64,000 nucleotides of DNA from Siphonodentalium dalli (Eukaryota > Mollusca > Scaphopoda > Gadilida > Siphonodentaliidae): assembly GCA_032622095.1 (NCBI GenBank), contig CP136062.1:138834351-138898350 (forward strand), given 5' to 3'. Every line of letters starts with the position of its first letter. The stretch's first letter is position 1. Below the pieces are notes generated by a model. That model saw nothing but the letters and a program-made list of their open reading frames with translations, was not told the DNA's origin and did not search any database. Shown one piece after another: positions 13,301 through 28,300 of this stretch. The position numbers were made by a program, and so were the translations under genes.

Positions 13301-16300
13301 TAAACTGAATGTCAGAATTATAGCCACATGACGGTTTGCGCTCCCAAATACACATTATAATATCCACTTTTGAATGTTCACGGTATATATACATATCGAA
13401 ACAGGTCGAGAAATACAAAAAATATATACATTTACTATCTTTCCATAGTCATAAAAAATACAGCTTCGAAAACGATGATAGGGTCCAAAATCAAAATAAA
13501 ATATTGTGAAATTAATTTTATAATATGAATCGTACGCGACACGTAGTGGGGCAACCACACATACTGTGCCTAAAATTAGCCTTTTATCGGCGACAAATAT
13601 AACGATAAGAGTAATTTAAGTAACATCATACAGTGGTCCCGGTGGAGATGATATGACAGGACTTGTGGATTGTGCAATCTTGGTAATCTTGTCTGGATTC
13701 TGGCCCGCAAATCCAACATTACGTAAATGACGTCAGAAACCGTGGCATGACGTCAATTGGTCTAAATGAAACCAATAGAATCACATGGGAATTAGTATAG
13801 CTAATTTCATGACCATCGCGATGGTCCATTTCCGAATCCGCGCTTTGGCAATATCCACACATTTGCTAACCGGAAGTCACGTGACAATTTCTCCAAACTC
13901 CACGGAGAACACCGACGGACACGCCGTACACGACGGAAGTAATATTTACGTTTCGCGCATGCGCTATAATCACTTTTGCGTACTTTATAAAAAATGACGC
14001 GAACAAAGTTTTTTCTCTAGCTGAATTCAAACTTAATTGGTTAGAACACGCATTTGAATCAGATTATCGGAGTTTAGGGAAATTGAATGTGGTGTTGAGA
14101 GGGAACGTTACATCCTTTCATATGAATTCAACGACTATTGCCTGGAAAAAACTGGTTAAAAACTCGATTTGAATCGAAGTTCGGGTGACACTGACGGTGA
14201 ATCGTAAGTGGTGAAGGTGATGTTGACATTCACATTGTTGTTTGTTCGCGGCAACACTCCGTTCTCAACGAGAGAATTTAGGAACATCGGAAATTAAACA
14301 ACACACACACATACTGATTATACGCCAGGAACATTCTCACAAGAAAACCACAACACAAGTGCTCTAATGTTGTCAACTGCAAGTGACTACTAGTATGGGG
14401 ACACAACAACAACAACAACAACAACAACAGCAACAACAACAACAGTGTGGATAGCAACAGAATGAAATGTAGTAGGCCTATTGTACCAACCACAGTGGAA
14501 TTGCACAGTACAATTAGGATTTTGGACTGAACTGGACTTAAGTCTAACTGGAGAACAGATTAAATTTCAATGGAATTATGAATTTATGGATGCACAACAC
14601 TCAACAGTTACTACCACTACTGGCACTAGTAAATTTAAAATAACTAATTTGAATTTTTTCAAGTATCATGTGGCATAAAATAAATAACCCTAATGTGGAA
14701 GGTGTATTCAAGTAATTTATTAATACATACCTGTAGCTCAAGGCTGTTACTAGTATTAGCGGCTTAGCCAAACATTTGACAATAAATCTAGTTCAGTCAT
14801 GAAGGCAGTGCCTACCCTTCTACAAAAATATGTGAAAGCTGTCATATTGACCTACAATAAATCCTACCAGAAGCTGAGGTTTATGGGAGGCCAAATTCAC
14901 ATTTAATAATTAAGCTTAAGCGCAATTCATGGTTGTATGTTACTAAACACCCCTGGTGAATAAATAGGTTTATCCATAACTTAACCTTAACTCCTATTGA
15001 CATATCACCTCTTGTTTTCATGGATTTGGATGGGTAGGGAGCTAGCCCAACTTCTTTATCAAAATGGCTGACTCGAAATAGTATCACCTTCTGATTTAGT
15101 TGGAGCGACTCGTGATAGCATTATATTATCTTCGGTATATATTAGTTGGGGCTACTCGCAATAGCATTACTTTCTGTATTAGTCAAGGCGACTTTGATTT
15201 TCTTCAATTTTCGAGTATACAGGCACACCGTATGAGGGAAGCAAGCCCTCTATGACACCACATTCACACTATATGACACCATGGAAATACTATAGATTTG
15301 TGCAAGAGATGCTGATTTAATACAAAAAACTAGAGCTCGAGGACTGAGACACCAAAGCTCCAGGAATGAGACACCAATATTTTGGGACAGCCCAGCATAA
15401 CTATATTCACCCTCTGGGGACCTCATTCTGATTAGGCATCATCTTCTGTGGAAAGTTTCTTTATTATCAAATTTGTATAGAAACTTCTTCACATAGATTC
15501 TATTTCTTTTTTAGTTTATAGTTTCTCTATATCCCCAAATTGGGAACTTCAATTTGAGTCTATGTCTCCCATAGCAGATGAGGCCATGTATAATGAGGTC
15601 CCCAGAGGGTGAATTTGGTTACAGGCACACTAAACCCAGGATTGTGTGTTAATATAATTTATTAGCCCCCCTCCCTTTAAGTCATCTGAGAACAAAGGCA
15701 CCTATCCCGTGATATTTCCCTAGTTAGTTGACCGATGTGTCAATTTTTCTTAATATCGTCTAAGCTAATAAGGAACGCGCTTCTAAGCTGATAAGGAATG
15801 CTCTGTATATTCATGTATGATCACATATTATAATATATTTTTATGTCCCCCCCTTTAGGTTCAACGAACCTTATCCAATGGTTATTCCCGGGTCAATTTA
15901 CCCCTGTATATGAATTTCCAGCGACCAGGGTCCGACCATTTTGGGTATATGATTAATTATTTAATTATAATTGTTTATTAGTGCCCATTTAAGTAATCTC
16001 AGATCAACGGCATCTATCCCATGATACTATTTGGGTCAATTTAACCCTGTGCATAAATTTTCAATGACCAGATTCAAACTCTTTTGTGTATATAATTACC
16101 GGTATTTTGTTAAATTATCAAAGGGTTCATTCCAATGGACTGAATGGAGTATTTACTGAAAATACACAAGTCATTCACATTATTTACCCAACATTCAGTC
16201 AGGTTTGGACACAAGTGAAACAGATATGTACAAAACTACAATACAGTATTGCTACTTAAATTTGCTATTATATTCCCAATAATGAGCCAATATATTGGTA

Positions 16301-19300
16301 TTTGGAATTTTTTTTTTTCTTTTATATTCCCAATAATGAGCCAATATCTTGGTATTTGGAATTTGTGTGGCAATTTCCACAATCCACTCTCTCGACTATG
16401 ACTGTGAGTGGGTGTGGGAGCGATTTTGAGCAGTTTAGTATATATCTTAACAAAAAATCTGGAGCGGGCCAACATATCGGGGTGGGGCAATGATAATCAA
16501 GGTATTTATTTTGCATGGTCGAACTACAGGGAAAGTAAAAAAAGATGTCAGGTGCAAAATGAAGATATTCTAATAGTAGTATTACTATACATCACAAAAG
16601 TGAACACAAACATTTGTATGGATCAATCTATCCTCTGATCAGATAGTTCATGCAGACGGTGCCAGTCACCCTACACCGTGGCTGTGAACTTGTGGTATAG
16701 ATGAGCATATCTGTCCACTACATGTAGACCTTTGACAATCACACACTATATGCATGTACCGTATGGTAATAGGTACCTATATATCCCCACACATCAACTA
16801 TGATTCAAAGTTGTAGGAGAACATCCAGAATTATTTAAAGCAGAGTCGGTCAAATATTTAGTTGTTCTGATGTGAAATTTTTCATGGCATGTCAATCGTC
16901 TGAAGAGTGAAGTCAACTTGATTAGTTTTTGCTCCGAATCTGTGTTAAATAAAGGATGTGATGCTGTCATAATCCACCACAAAGTTGGTACACGTTTGTG
17001 AAATTAAACCGAATAGTCAAATATGTGGCATATGTTGTTGTGTTGGTTAAAATCATCAAAATACACTTAACTTGAAGTTGCCGCAAGTTCATGTCATCTA
17101 TATGACCTTGTCAATCTACTCCAGTCTCCACACACACCTTTGTCTTGGAGTCCAGTTTAATGAATACAATCCACCAATCAGAACATAATTATGTCCAAAT
17201 CGCCAAAGCTGTATGCTTACTGTTTTGTGTCTGGCCTGAGTTGACTGATCAAATCACTTTCTGATCAAGTTCATTTTCAGTGTTTTTTTTCTGCAGTTGA
17301 TTTGACTTTTTTGAGATTGAGTTATGAGTATCACATTTGAGATTTTTACTCAATTTCGGGTTTTTTATTGAATTAAATGAGCAGTTTTCTAAAAACATGG
17401 AAATTTAACAGTTATTCGCACGAAAAAATAAATCGGCTGTTCATTCATTCGTGGAATGCACAAACATCGTCTATACATTCGAAAGAAACTGCATAAAACA
17501 CTTATTTAAACTCCGGAAACAATTTACTTTCGACATCGCTAAAAGCACCCGACCTTAAGAACGTACTAGCGCATGCGCAAAACTTAAAACCATTACTACC
17601 GTCGTATACGGCGTGTCCGTCAGTCTTCTCCAAAATCCAAACCCGCGATCTTTGAAAAATCACTGATTGATACAGAAAAAATAATATGACGCCATTCACC
17701 TGTGGCTAAAGTATAAGCAACCACATGCGCATATGCGGTGCGCTTGTCGTGGCTATTAAAGTGATGTGAAACGTAAATTGAACCTCACAATTGAGTTCCC
17801 TGCGTTATTCTGTGGGAAGAGTGAATAACATAACCCCGATACACGAAACCCCCCAACCAGAAGTCAGTTTGTGCATATACGGCCATGCAACTAACTGTTT
17901 ATGTGGGGACTAACTTTAGTACGGATCCGGATCCGGATACGGATTTGGCCGAAAAAGTGCTTTCTTACGGATCCAGTTGCGGGCTAACCTGTTAGTATAA
18001 TATATACACAGTGTGAACACGTTGTTAGTTGCCAATTAATTGTCGATATTTCAATTATAAAACATGAGATGTGAATGCAAAAATCAAGACATTATCTTGT
18101 TTGTTTTTTGTTGAATCTACTTTCGGTTATCGACATGCCGGCTATTGTTTTTTTGACTGTTCTGTCAGCCGTGCGTGCCAGCCGATCGTCGTTTTTCGAG
18201 CGGTTCCGATTTCTTCCGAATATCATTCCATGACCGCCACGCGAGGATTCGCGCCGAAAATGTGGTTGTATCTGAGATTTCTTACTCTGACCGCAGTTTT
18301 CAACAATTTAATACGGGGCGAATACCGCACCAATACTATGCCACCTTGGGGTTTTATTTCTAGTTTTTATGACCTTTCTTATGGTATATCGGACACAGTT
18401 CTGTCTGACATGAAATATATACCCACCGGGAGTGAAGCTACTGACTTTAAGTGCAATTCTGGAATCGGAAACGGAATAACGCGCGACTTCCGGAAAAGGT
18501 ATATTGTTTTATCTTAAAGGCACGTGAGGCCTTAGTTGTCGAAAATATTCATATTTGTTCCAATCACCGTAAACATAAAAACATTAAAACGCATACAGTT
18601 TCGTTCATATATATATACCATGACCATCGCGTAAACAGCATGTTAACATAAAGACCTAATATATTTTACCTAAGCAAGAGCCTGATTGTGTTACAGAAGA
18701 CAGCACAATGCTATTGGCTAATCACACACAAATGGCATAAACGCTCTTTATTAGTTCCATATCAGGAATTCACCCACAAAGAACGCTCTTTATGTTTACC
18801 ATCATAATATAAACAAACACCAGAAAAGTAACTTTTTATGCTTTTTTTTACATAACAATGGTCAAACATATGACAATAACATACTGTTTATGCGATATTT
18901 CTTATTTTTATACGGACAAAGTCTGTCTACATTTTGTTGTTCTTTCTGTTTGTGGCGGTTTTTGACGGGTGGAAATATTTTCACAGGATACCCACCGCCA
19001 AGACCAACCGTACCTTTAACACAGAACTATTTAAAAAGAAACGTCACACTGCTTTCTCTTCATTTTAATCACAAACATTATGTGGTACCATAGACGTTTC
19101 AGAGCAGCGACAGCTCTACATTTTCTTCCCATATATAGTATCAATTTTATATGACAGCGGAATAAATAATTGAACCGGACACAAACGAAACGATCTCTAA
19201 TTTATCGGAAAATATAAGAAACAAAACACGAATTTTGAGCGCTATATCGGAATTTTGAGCGCTATATCGGAATTTTGAGCGCTATTTTGAGCGCTATTTT

Positions 19301-22300
19301 GAGCGCTATATCGGAATTTTGAGCGCTATATATCGACGTATTAAATTTGTTGAGAAATCTTCCGCGTATTATGTTTTGAGATACATCTCACCAGATTATA
19401 TACACTTAATTTTAGGCTTCGAACAAGCTATGTATGTCTGATCAAATGGACGTGGGTTGTTTGAATCTTCTTGTAATATATACTTTTTCTGTGTGCTGGC
19501 CTATAGTCATAAGATGTTTTGATAATTCAAAATGCACATTAGATGTCAGGTTCATGGGAAAAAATCCAATATTTTATCGGTTTCCATGGAAGCAGCTGAA
19601 TATACTGGTCACAAAATTAACAAGACACAAAAATCCGGATTTAAAGTGTATGCATGGCGTGGGAAACTGATTGCAAAATATTAGTGTTTTGCAAGCCTGT
19701 GGGTCTTTATTTATTTCCAAAAGTTGTCGATTTTGTTTGTATATTTGCAATATCGTTTTCATGCAGACATGTATTTCTCATATGTCTGTATATTGGGCCG
19801 TTTATGCAGGTCTATTGAGAAATATTTTAAGTACACAATTAGAGCTATCACAATATGTAAAATTATCATTGTAACCAATGTAGTATCTAATAAATGTTCC
19901 AAATTTATCCCATTAGCAAAAGCGCCGAATTTTAACCCCCAAAATGGCAAACCAATCCACATTTGATACTTAGAATAGTTAGAACTTAGACATCGTGTGA
20001 AAATAATACCAAAACACAGTATCTTCACCATCGGTTTCAGTCTCTAGAATATAGTGTTAAATTTGTTTGTAAAGTGTTTTTCTCAAAATGTGCCCGCATT
20101 GTTTACACGCCGTGTCGATAGCAACGGCATCACTTTCAATTTTTACAGCTGGGTGCAGCATGATGCTGATATCTTCTACTTTCTTATGATACATGTATGT
20201 AATTTGTCCGTGTGTCCGAGAAAATTTTAACTCGAACATTTCTAGCCTAGACCGCCCCTAGGCCCCCCTATACTATATCAGAGGGAAGGCTTGTACGGCT
20301 GAATACACATCTTTCATACAAGCTGGGGAATAGATTGACAAAGAAAGCTCTTAACTGGTCCGCGCTGAAGAAAAGTTTAATCTCTATGACTATATGTCTT
20401 TCTCTGTAGACTTACTTAACCTATAAATGCACTTATCGACTTATCGTGATCGCCGGAGCCGAACCACGATTAACAAGAAGGAGAATGAACACAATAACAC
20501 ATAATTGTAGTTCTTCTTGATTATTCCGTGTCCTGTCGTCCATATCCAACTTAGTTGCTACATTAAAACTCGAGTTTACACTGGACCCGTGTACACTATT
20601 AAGGTGATATATATATTTGTTTTACTCTTCCAAGGGACTCTCTTATACAATAAAAAAACCTCTTGTGGGTGAAGTAAACATTGTGCTGGCTATATCTTAT
20701 CAATATCATATCGTGAATAAATATCTTATAAAACTACCACTGGCTTTATAGCTAACACCAATAACAAATCAGCGATTGTGGTACTAGTACTGTTGTATTG
20801 CAATGTAAAAATAAATAGCGGGTATTGAGTATAGTGCAGCTGTACCTCGAATGCATTGTGTCACACATAAAGCGAATTTGACATTACAGATTTTGCCACC
20901 ATGAAAGAACCAGTTGTACGTGTTCTGAGGATATGTTATCACGTTTTAATTTTGTGTCAGCTTATTAACAATTCCAATGATCGCATCTGATCAAGAACGT
21001 GCATTATTTTCTTAACCAAAACCGGTAGATAATAACTCACCAAATCGAGTCCTCGGACCTCTCTGGGAGTATTTCGTAATCTCCTGTTTTTGGATCTTTG
21101 TACCCTGTCGAATCGATTGTGAAGCTGCCATCTGTGTCATGGGCAGACGAATAGTTTGTGACGCTCCGACAAGGCAGACCGATAGCTCGGCACACTGAAA
21201 TATTTGAAACATAATGTCTGATAGTTACAGGATATACGATTTTCATTCTTTGAACACAATTAAAAAACAACAAAACCAAATAAAAGGCCGACCACAGTGT
21301 CCCCCGACAACGTGGCAAGTCGATGCCGCTTTGTTAAAGAACTAAAAAGATAATTTTTTCCGTCACCTATATACAATGTTGCACATCTCCAATATGTGGG
21401 TAACAATACTCCGAAGATTCAAATATCTACGATCAAAACTTAAGGAGGAGTTGATTACACCATGAAGGTACCCTCATACAGAAAAAACAATTCAAAGTCC
21501 AAAGGCCCATAACTCTGGGAAAAATCATTGGATCAAACTCAAATTCGAACTTGACCTGTATTTTGATATGAACGACCCACAAAAGAACAGAATTTCCAAT
21601 ATAAACAATCCAAACTTGAGTTATCATCCGGAAACCAAAGAAAAAACAAGAAAATTTAAATTTCTAAGTCGAAAAGCCCATAACTCTGAGAAAAATATTC
21701 GGATCAAACTCAAATTCTAACTTGACCTGTATTGTGATATCAATGACTCACAAAAAAACTGAAGTTACAATTGAACAGTCCAAACTTGAGTTATCATCCG
21801 GAAACCAAAGAACAAAGAAGTAAAATTAGAAAAAAGTCCATAATTCAAGGAAAAATCACCGGATCAAACTCATATCTTGATATGTCTGATCCACATAAAA
21901 ACAGTATTTGCAATTAAAGTATCCAAACTTGAGATATCATCCGGAAACCGAAAAAGTGAGAAATTTTCTAAGTAACAAAAAAGTTGAAAACAAAATGGAA
22001 ATAACTCCATAAAATCACATTGGATCAAACCCAGAGTTGCTGAGCATCTGTGTTCTTCGTTGAGACAACTACATACCAAGTTTCAATCAAATCGGGTGAT
22101 CATTACTGGAGTTATAACTCCGGACGCACGGACGCACGGACGAAGCTGATTACAATAGTCCCCCAAAAATATTTTTTTCGGGGGACAAATAGCACCGTTA
22201 ATATGATTGATATAACATGGACTTTATTTCAAGCATTTTACACTTTAATAAATATTATACCTATAAGTGCTATTAACTATCCCTACCACTGGTACTGTCG

Positions 22301-25300
22301 TATAGATACGTTAGAGTAATAGATGCACTGACTCAGTATGCGTGTTCATTACTTTATATGCGCTTAACTCAGTGAACGTGAACAAATTCTCATTTATTAT
22401 CAGAATACTGAGTCAGTGCATCCATTACTCTGACGTATCTATACGCCAGTACCAGTAGTCGTATATTGCATGTCACAAACGCAAAATTTTGCGGATAAAT
22501 ATAGGATCTACAACTCGTCCTTGGTTTATATGGGACTTTACAAAACGAGTCCAGTAAAGTAAGTCTGGATCGAGCCTTCGGCGATGTCCAGTCCTAATTT
22601 ACTAGACTCGTTTTGTGAATTCCGCAGTAAACTGATTAAGAGTTGTATATTATATGTATTACATGAACCAAAACCTCAATAAAATATACTTAAATCAACC
22701 AATGGGACGTGAAACTAACATCGGCTTCTATAATGGACTTTGCAAAAGCATTTGACAAAGTTCCTCACCGATGCCTCATCTACAAGTTAAATTATTACGG
22801 CATTAACTCTCAAGTCTGTGATTGGATCTCCAGTTTCCTACATGGTAGAACCCAATCTGTACTTCTCGAAGGACACTCTTCCTCTCATATTCAAGTGACC
22901 TCTGGGGTTCCTCGGGGCTCTGTCATTGGCCCTATACTCTTCCTGCTCTATATTAACGACTTCCACACTTATCTGAAATATAGCTCTCTAAAACTATTTG
23001 CTGATGACAGCATTATTTACCGTAGGATGTATGACCAGTCTGACACAGTTAAATTGCAACACAATCTCAATAATTCATCACGTTGGGATACGTAACTGAT
23101 ATGCTACAGACCCTAAATAGGCAATCACTACAAGAACGCCGCCAACAAACCCGGCTAACAGTCTTCCATAAAATTGTACACCACCAACTATCTATATACC
23201 CACCTGACATATTAAAATACAAAACTGTCCGTACCAGATACAACAAGAAAAATAAACTAACATTCCACACCATCAGAGCTAATAAAGATTCCTATTTCTA
23301 TTCATTCTATCCTCGTACCATAGCAGAATTTAACCTGTTACCACCCCCACAAGCATAATTGAAGACAACAAAACATTCAAGTCACAACACTCATCATCAT
23401 TGATGCAGTCCATAATGGCCAAAAGAAAACGTCGCAACAATACTGAGAAATAGACACTGACAGCTGTAAATAATTTTATTCTTTTAATATCATGAAACGA
23501 CCAAAACAATCATAAAAACAAAAAAATTTATAATATATCGACCACCAAAATTTAGGCGCTCAAAAATCAATGTTACCACCACCTCATCTTTCGACTCAAA
23601 CTAACACCATTGAGTCATACGCACATTGTCTTGAAATCTAAACTCTCCTCCAGGCGGCTCATAATTGTCAGTAAATGACAGCGAGCTGTCACACGAAGAT
23701 AAGGCCTGCGATGAAGTTTCACTTAAATATGCGTTGTTTGTCCGCGTAAAGATATAGTCCCAGACAAATAGACCCTTTGGCGTATTTAATGGCGTGAATT
23801 TAATGAAATAACTTTTCGAACTCTTCATTCATGAGAGTTGATTGGAAACATATTGGAACTCATAGTATTTTGAGACGTATGGTACGGAACGTAATCATAC
23901 GACAAACAGGAAGTTAAAGGCCACGTTTGCGCAACAATAATACATATTGGTACACCTGGCACTATACCCTGTAAAGCAACGAACGTTGCATATAACAATT
24001 TATAGAATGTGTTTATTGAATTGAATAATGGAAGGATCGTGTAATAAATAAATAAATAAAAAAATATATAAATATATATATAAATATATATATATAGCTA
24101 ACCGGTACCCGTTTACCAATACTTTTCCTGAGCCGAATACCCGGCACCAGATCGGTACTAATCTGATACCGAGAAACAAAAAATATTATATTTTATTGCA
24201 AATTGAGTTATGAAAAATAACCAATTTCAATTATGTCACCTTCAAGTTCTGGTATCTGATCAATACTGTGTAAAAAAAAGAACATCTGAATAACGGTGCC
24301 GTTCAGATGCCGGAAATTCGGCACTCAGCCGACACGTCCAAGAGTTTATACATATGAGCTGTGAACTTTAGCCAATTTATTGTAATAATTCCTCAATAGT
24401 ACATCAACATATTTTAACAATGATATTCGGTGCAATTTAATGATGCAAATTATCAAAACCGACCTTTGATAATTCAGCACACCGTGCCGTTATAGTGCCG
24501 TATGCAAGGCACCGATCCGGTGACAAAATCTCGGCGGCTGACCGGCATCGGATTTACGCTTGTGAAACACGTGTTTGTGGAATTTCAATAGACCATTCCC
24601 GAGTTACAATAAATTGAAAGCTCTCCTGTGTTGGACGTGAGAAACAGACATCACGTGACAGCAAGGTATGGTTAATTTTGTAAACAAATCGCTAGGGAAG
24701 ATGTCCATTAGCATATATGAAAATAATACCTGCAAAAATGCTGATTTAGTACAAATATACATTTATAAGGTTCCCACGAAAAAACCCACTTTACATTGAT
24801 TTTATTTATTATGGATTTGGATTTTGTGTGTGTGCACATTCGAGGACATAAATTCCCTGTCTGTCTTGAAAATAATCATATTGTCTATGGAGGCACATGT
24901 AGCCTATATGTTCCATTATATACATTCATCTTTATTATGCATCTATAAATTGTCATGAGTTATAATCATGAGTTTCTCTTGCAAATTATATACTAAAACT
25001 GACGTTCATAAAATACTTGATATCCTGAAATTCACCAATATACAGTACTCTTGAGAATCTGTTTACTCACTGACATGTCAACAACCAAAAAATATATATT
25101 CATTGTCGGCATTCGATTCGAACATATCCGCAAATGTCGCCTCAAAATAAATGTAAGCATATACTAAGTTACCTTTAAAGGCACGTGAGGCCTTAGTTGT
25201 CGAAAATATTAATATTTGTTCCAATCACCGTAAACAGAAAAACATTAAAACGCATACAGTTTCGTTCATATATACCATGACCATCGCGTAAACAGCATGT

Positions 25301-28300
25301 TAACATAAAGACCTAATATATTTTACCTAAGCAAGAGCCTGATTGTGTTACAGAAGACAGCACAGTGCTACTGGCTAATCACACACAAATGGCATAAACG
25401 CTCTTTATTAGTTCCATATCAGGAATTCACCAACAAAGAACGCTCTTTATGTTTACCATCATAATATAAACAAACACCAGAAAAGTAACTTTTTATGCTT
25501 TTGTTTACATAACAATGGTCAAACATATGACAATAACATACTGTTTATGCGATATTTCTTATTTTTATACGGACAAAGTCTGTCTACATTTTGATGTTCT
25601 TTCTGTTTGTGGCGGTTTTTGACGGCTGGAAATATTTTCACAGGATACCCACCGCCAAGGCCAACCGTACCTTTAAATCGATCGAAACAGGAAAAAACAC
25701 ATAAAGATAATAAACAATTCCGAAAAAAGTGACGGAAACATTCCGATCTCTAGATTCTGTTTGGGGCCCCCCGGTGGTCCAGTCGGTAGAGTGCCAGGTG
25801 TTTTACGCCGTCACAGGCCGTCCAGCGCTGACGAAGCTGGTTCGAACCCCGTCATAGGGAGGGTGACCGGAATCGTGTATCTGGGCAAGTTTGTCAATTG
25901 CTTTCCGGGGGTCGGTGGTTTCTACACGCAGTGGAACAATTTCCCGGTAAAATTAAGCCTCTGCGTGGTCGTTCCTCCACCCGTAAAATTGACAACGTCG
26001 TGTGTGGCCTAGCGACTAGAACGACGATAAACCCTAATAAACAACAAAAACAACAATCTAGATTCTGTTCGTATTCAATTCCTGATGCTAGCTATTTTTA
26101 TGAACATCCTTCGGAAAAATGATAGAATGAAAACATTTAATTGGTTTCAAGTCGTTATCCTTTTCTCCGTATGTTGATCATATGTAGGGCATGCATGGAG
26201 TTTGATTTGGTGTTTACACGTCATTGTATAGGCCATATAACACTCTCGAACAATTGATCCATTTATTCAGAATCACGGGATGCATGTGTCTAAATTACCT
26301 AAGGGGCGGAATTCACACATCGCGTCATTCACAGTTTATATTTTCCTGCAACAATGAATGACTATCGGACATCAAATAATAGTAATCCTTTTCCCATACC
26401 ATAACTGATTTGGTATAATATGGCCTTGGAATGTCTTCTCTGTATAATGTTATACGTCAGTTATATCACATGTTATCATACCCACACATACCGTGATAAA
26501 TGATCCGGGTGCAATGGAAGAAAACAATGAATGGCATCCATTGGATTTAGATATCAGTATATCCACAAAATTAAAGGCAGATGGGTCGATGTTATGCTTT
26601 TAATTACATCCTATTTATTAGTTATATATGTTTCATGTTGCATGCCTATATGCAAAGCGACGTTGATCGAAAAGAACCCCTATACCTTCCGGTGAGAAAA
26701 TAAGCTAATTAATAGCGCGCTCTATAGTGGCCCAACAGAAGGGAGGTAATAAAAGGCAGTAATTTATTGTAACCCGGGAATGGTCTATTTAGGAATCACC
26801 ATATATAGAAGTTGTGTAAACCACACTCACTCATCCTCCAAACTTCCAAGAAAATCCATTATCATAGGACTGTTTGGCAATTATGTTATCGTGATTGGTA
26901 TTGTTGTGAGTATTTATTGGTAATAAACTCATTTGGATAACTAAATCGGCTTTTGGTGATGATACGGGGACCATCGAATAGAATTAAGAATCTTTAAAAC
27001 ATTCAAAGAATTGGAATGAGTAACCGGCTGTAATGTTCCATATAGATAACAATACATCATATAGATGTTAATCTAATTGCGTGAGTGAACCGATAAATCA
27101 TTGGTGAACCGGAGCCTTTTTTTTCTCTCACAATTTTCAAATTTAATTATCTCCATGTTTCTTACAGTGTTTGTCGTCACAGAGGGTGAAACACAATCGA
27201 ATGTTGCTGCGTATATAAAACACTGTGTGTCCTGGTGACATATTTGTGAAAAAACGGCACATAAATGTCCAATGCTTTTGTATATGGATTAACACCTTGT
27301 AACAAATTGTAGCAATCTGGTGAAATTACGGTGTTATACTTGTGCTATTTTTATGATTTTCAAGGTTCATTCATTCCTTTACAAATAAATAATAAAAAGA
27401 ATACACATACACTCAGCTTTATTGGAATTTAAGAATTTACGAACGCATGTGTGTTTTCTTACCTCAAGTGAACTGGACTATACCGTCAGTGAACTGGGCG
27501 GGAAATCACAAGCGGGCCTATTCTCTAGGAGCAGTCCCCCAGTGTCTCGCCTCTCGTGAATTATTTAACTAATTCTCGGAACCAATTGATTACTCTCTAT
27601 ATTAACATGATCGGACGGCCGTGATAATTTCCCCTTATCTACTAACCAGTGGTGGTGAGAGCGGAGAAGACCCAGCATTGACCGTATCTAACCGGCTCTT
27701 TCGTGTTCTCATATTTTCGCAGTATGTTCTCACTACCACACCAGATCATTGGGCTACACCCTCCACTGTATTCGCCATCCCATCGCCCAGTTAAGATTCC
27801 TCCCTCATCACTAGAGTTGACCTGTAATATAAGTTTACGATAGCGCAGGTTTAGACATGGTTTATCTCTTCCTATATAACAAGTTCTAAATAGTATCCTT
27901 GGTATAAAACAATACACGTGACTGTCCGAAAACGCTTCTATCAATTAATATCGATGTTATTTCAAACTGTCTGGTATAATATACACACACTGAGCTTGGG
28001 ACATTTTACGGCTCGAGTTCTTTCAGATCGTAGCATGCGGGATAACTATAAAAAATATAGAAATAGTAACGAATAGTTTTTCAAATTGATTATCGCATTA
28101 TATAATAAAATATTTATATAAAATCAATATTAATTGATAGAAGCGTTTCCGGACAACTGTCTTTGTCATATGTCCATAATTGTTTACCCCGGATACTATA
28201 TAAAACGTATTTAAGAAGAGGTAGACCATCTTCAAGATTCACAATTTTCAGTGTTCTATTCAGGCCTAGTAATAGTCTCTTTTAACCCTTTACCCAACAA

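Larger units (their letters stand above)
18450..19430. repeat. Older dispersed repeat, copy 2, split by a TTAA element
   Basis: Left part 18450-18517 and right part 19016-19430 together match 7310-7800. The 498-bp element sits exactly between them. Includes an expanded (GAATTTTGAGCGCTATATCG)n stretch at 19225-19335 not present in copy 1. Confidence 0.65.
11014..21040 (-). other. Gene A intron 7 (largest intron)
   Basis: 10.0 kb. Contains the GTGACCCGCC element copy 2 at the very 3' end of the intron, inverted repeats around 12.1-12.4 and 15.7-16.1 kb and around 13.87-13.98 and 17.56-17.65 kb, a (CAA)n tract, and the nested dispersed repeat plus 498-bp TTAA element at 18.4-19.4 kb. 19.4-21.0 kb shows nothing recognisable. 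Confidence 0.65.
21195..27646 (-). other. Gene A intron 6
   Basis: 6.5 kb. Holds the CCCCCG-ended tandem-repeat element, two inverted-repeat elements, a truncated LINE, the second 498-bp TTAA element and a tRNA-derived SINE. 23.5-25.1 kb has a GGTACC/CCGGT-rich decayed stretch (24104-24560); 26.1-27.6 kb shows nothing recognisable. Confidence 0.65.

Noticed and set aside
18071-18517. 148-codon plus-strand frame
   Set aside because: Its end runs into the dispersed repeat and the TTAA element boundary; no recognisable domain, no splice support.
25768-25850. A functional tRNA gene
   Set aside because: A and B boxes are present, but it lacks a cloverleaf acceptor stem, continues into a long unrelated body with a tail and has target duplications: a SINE.
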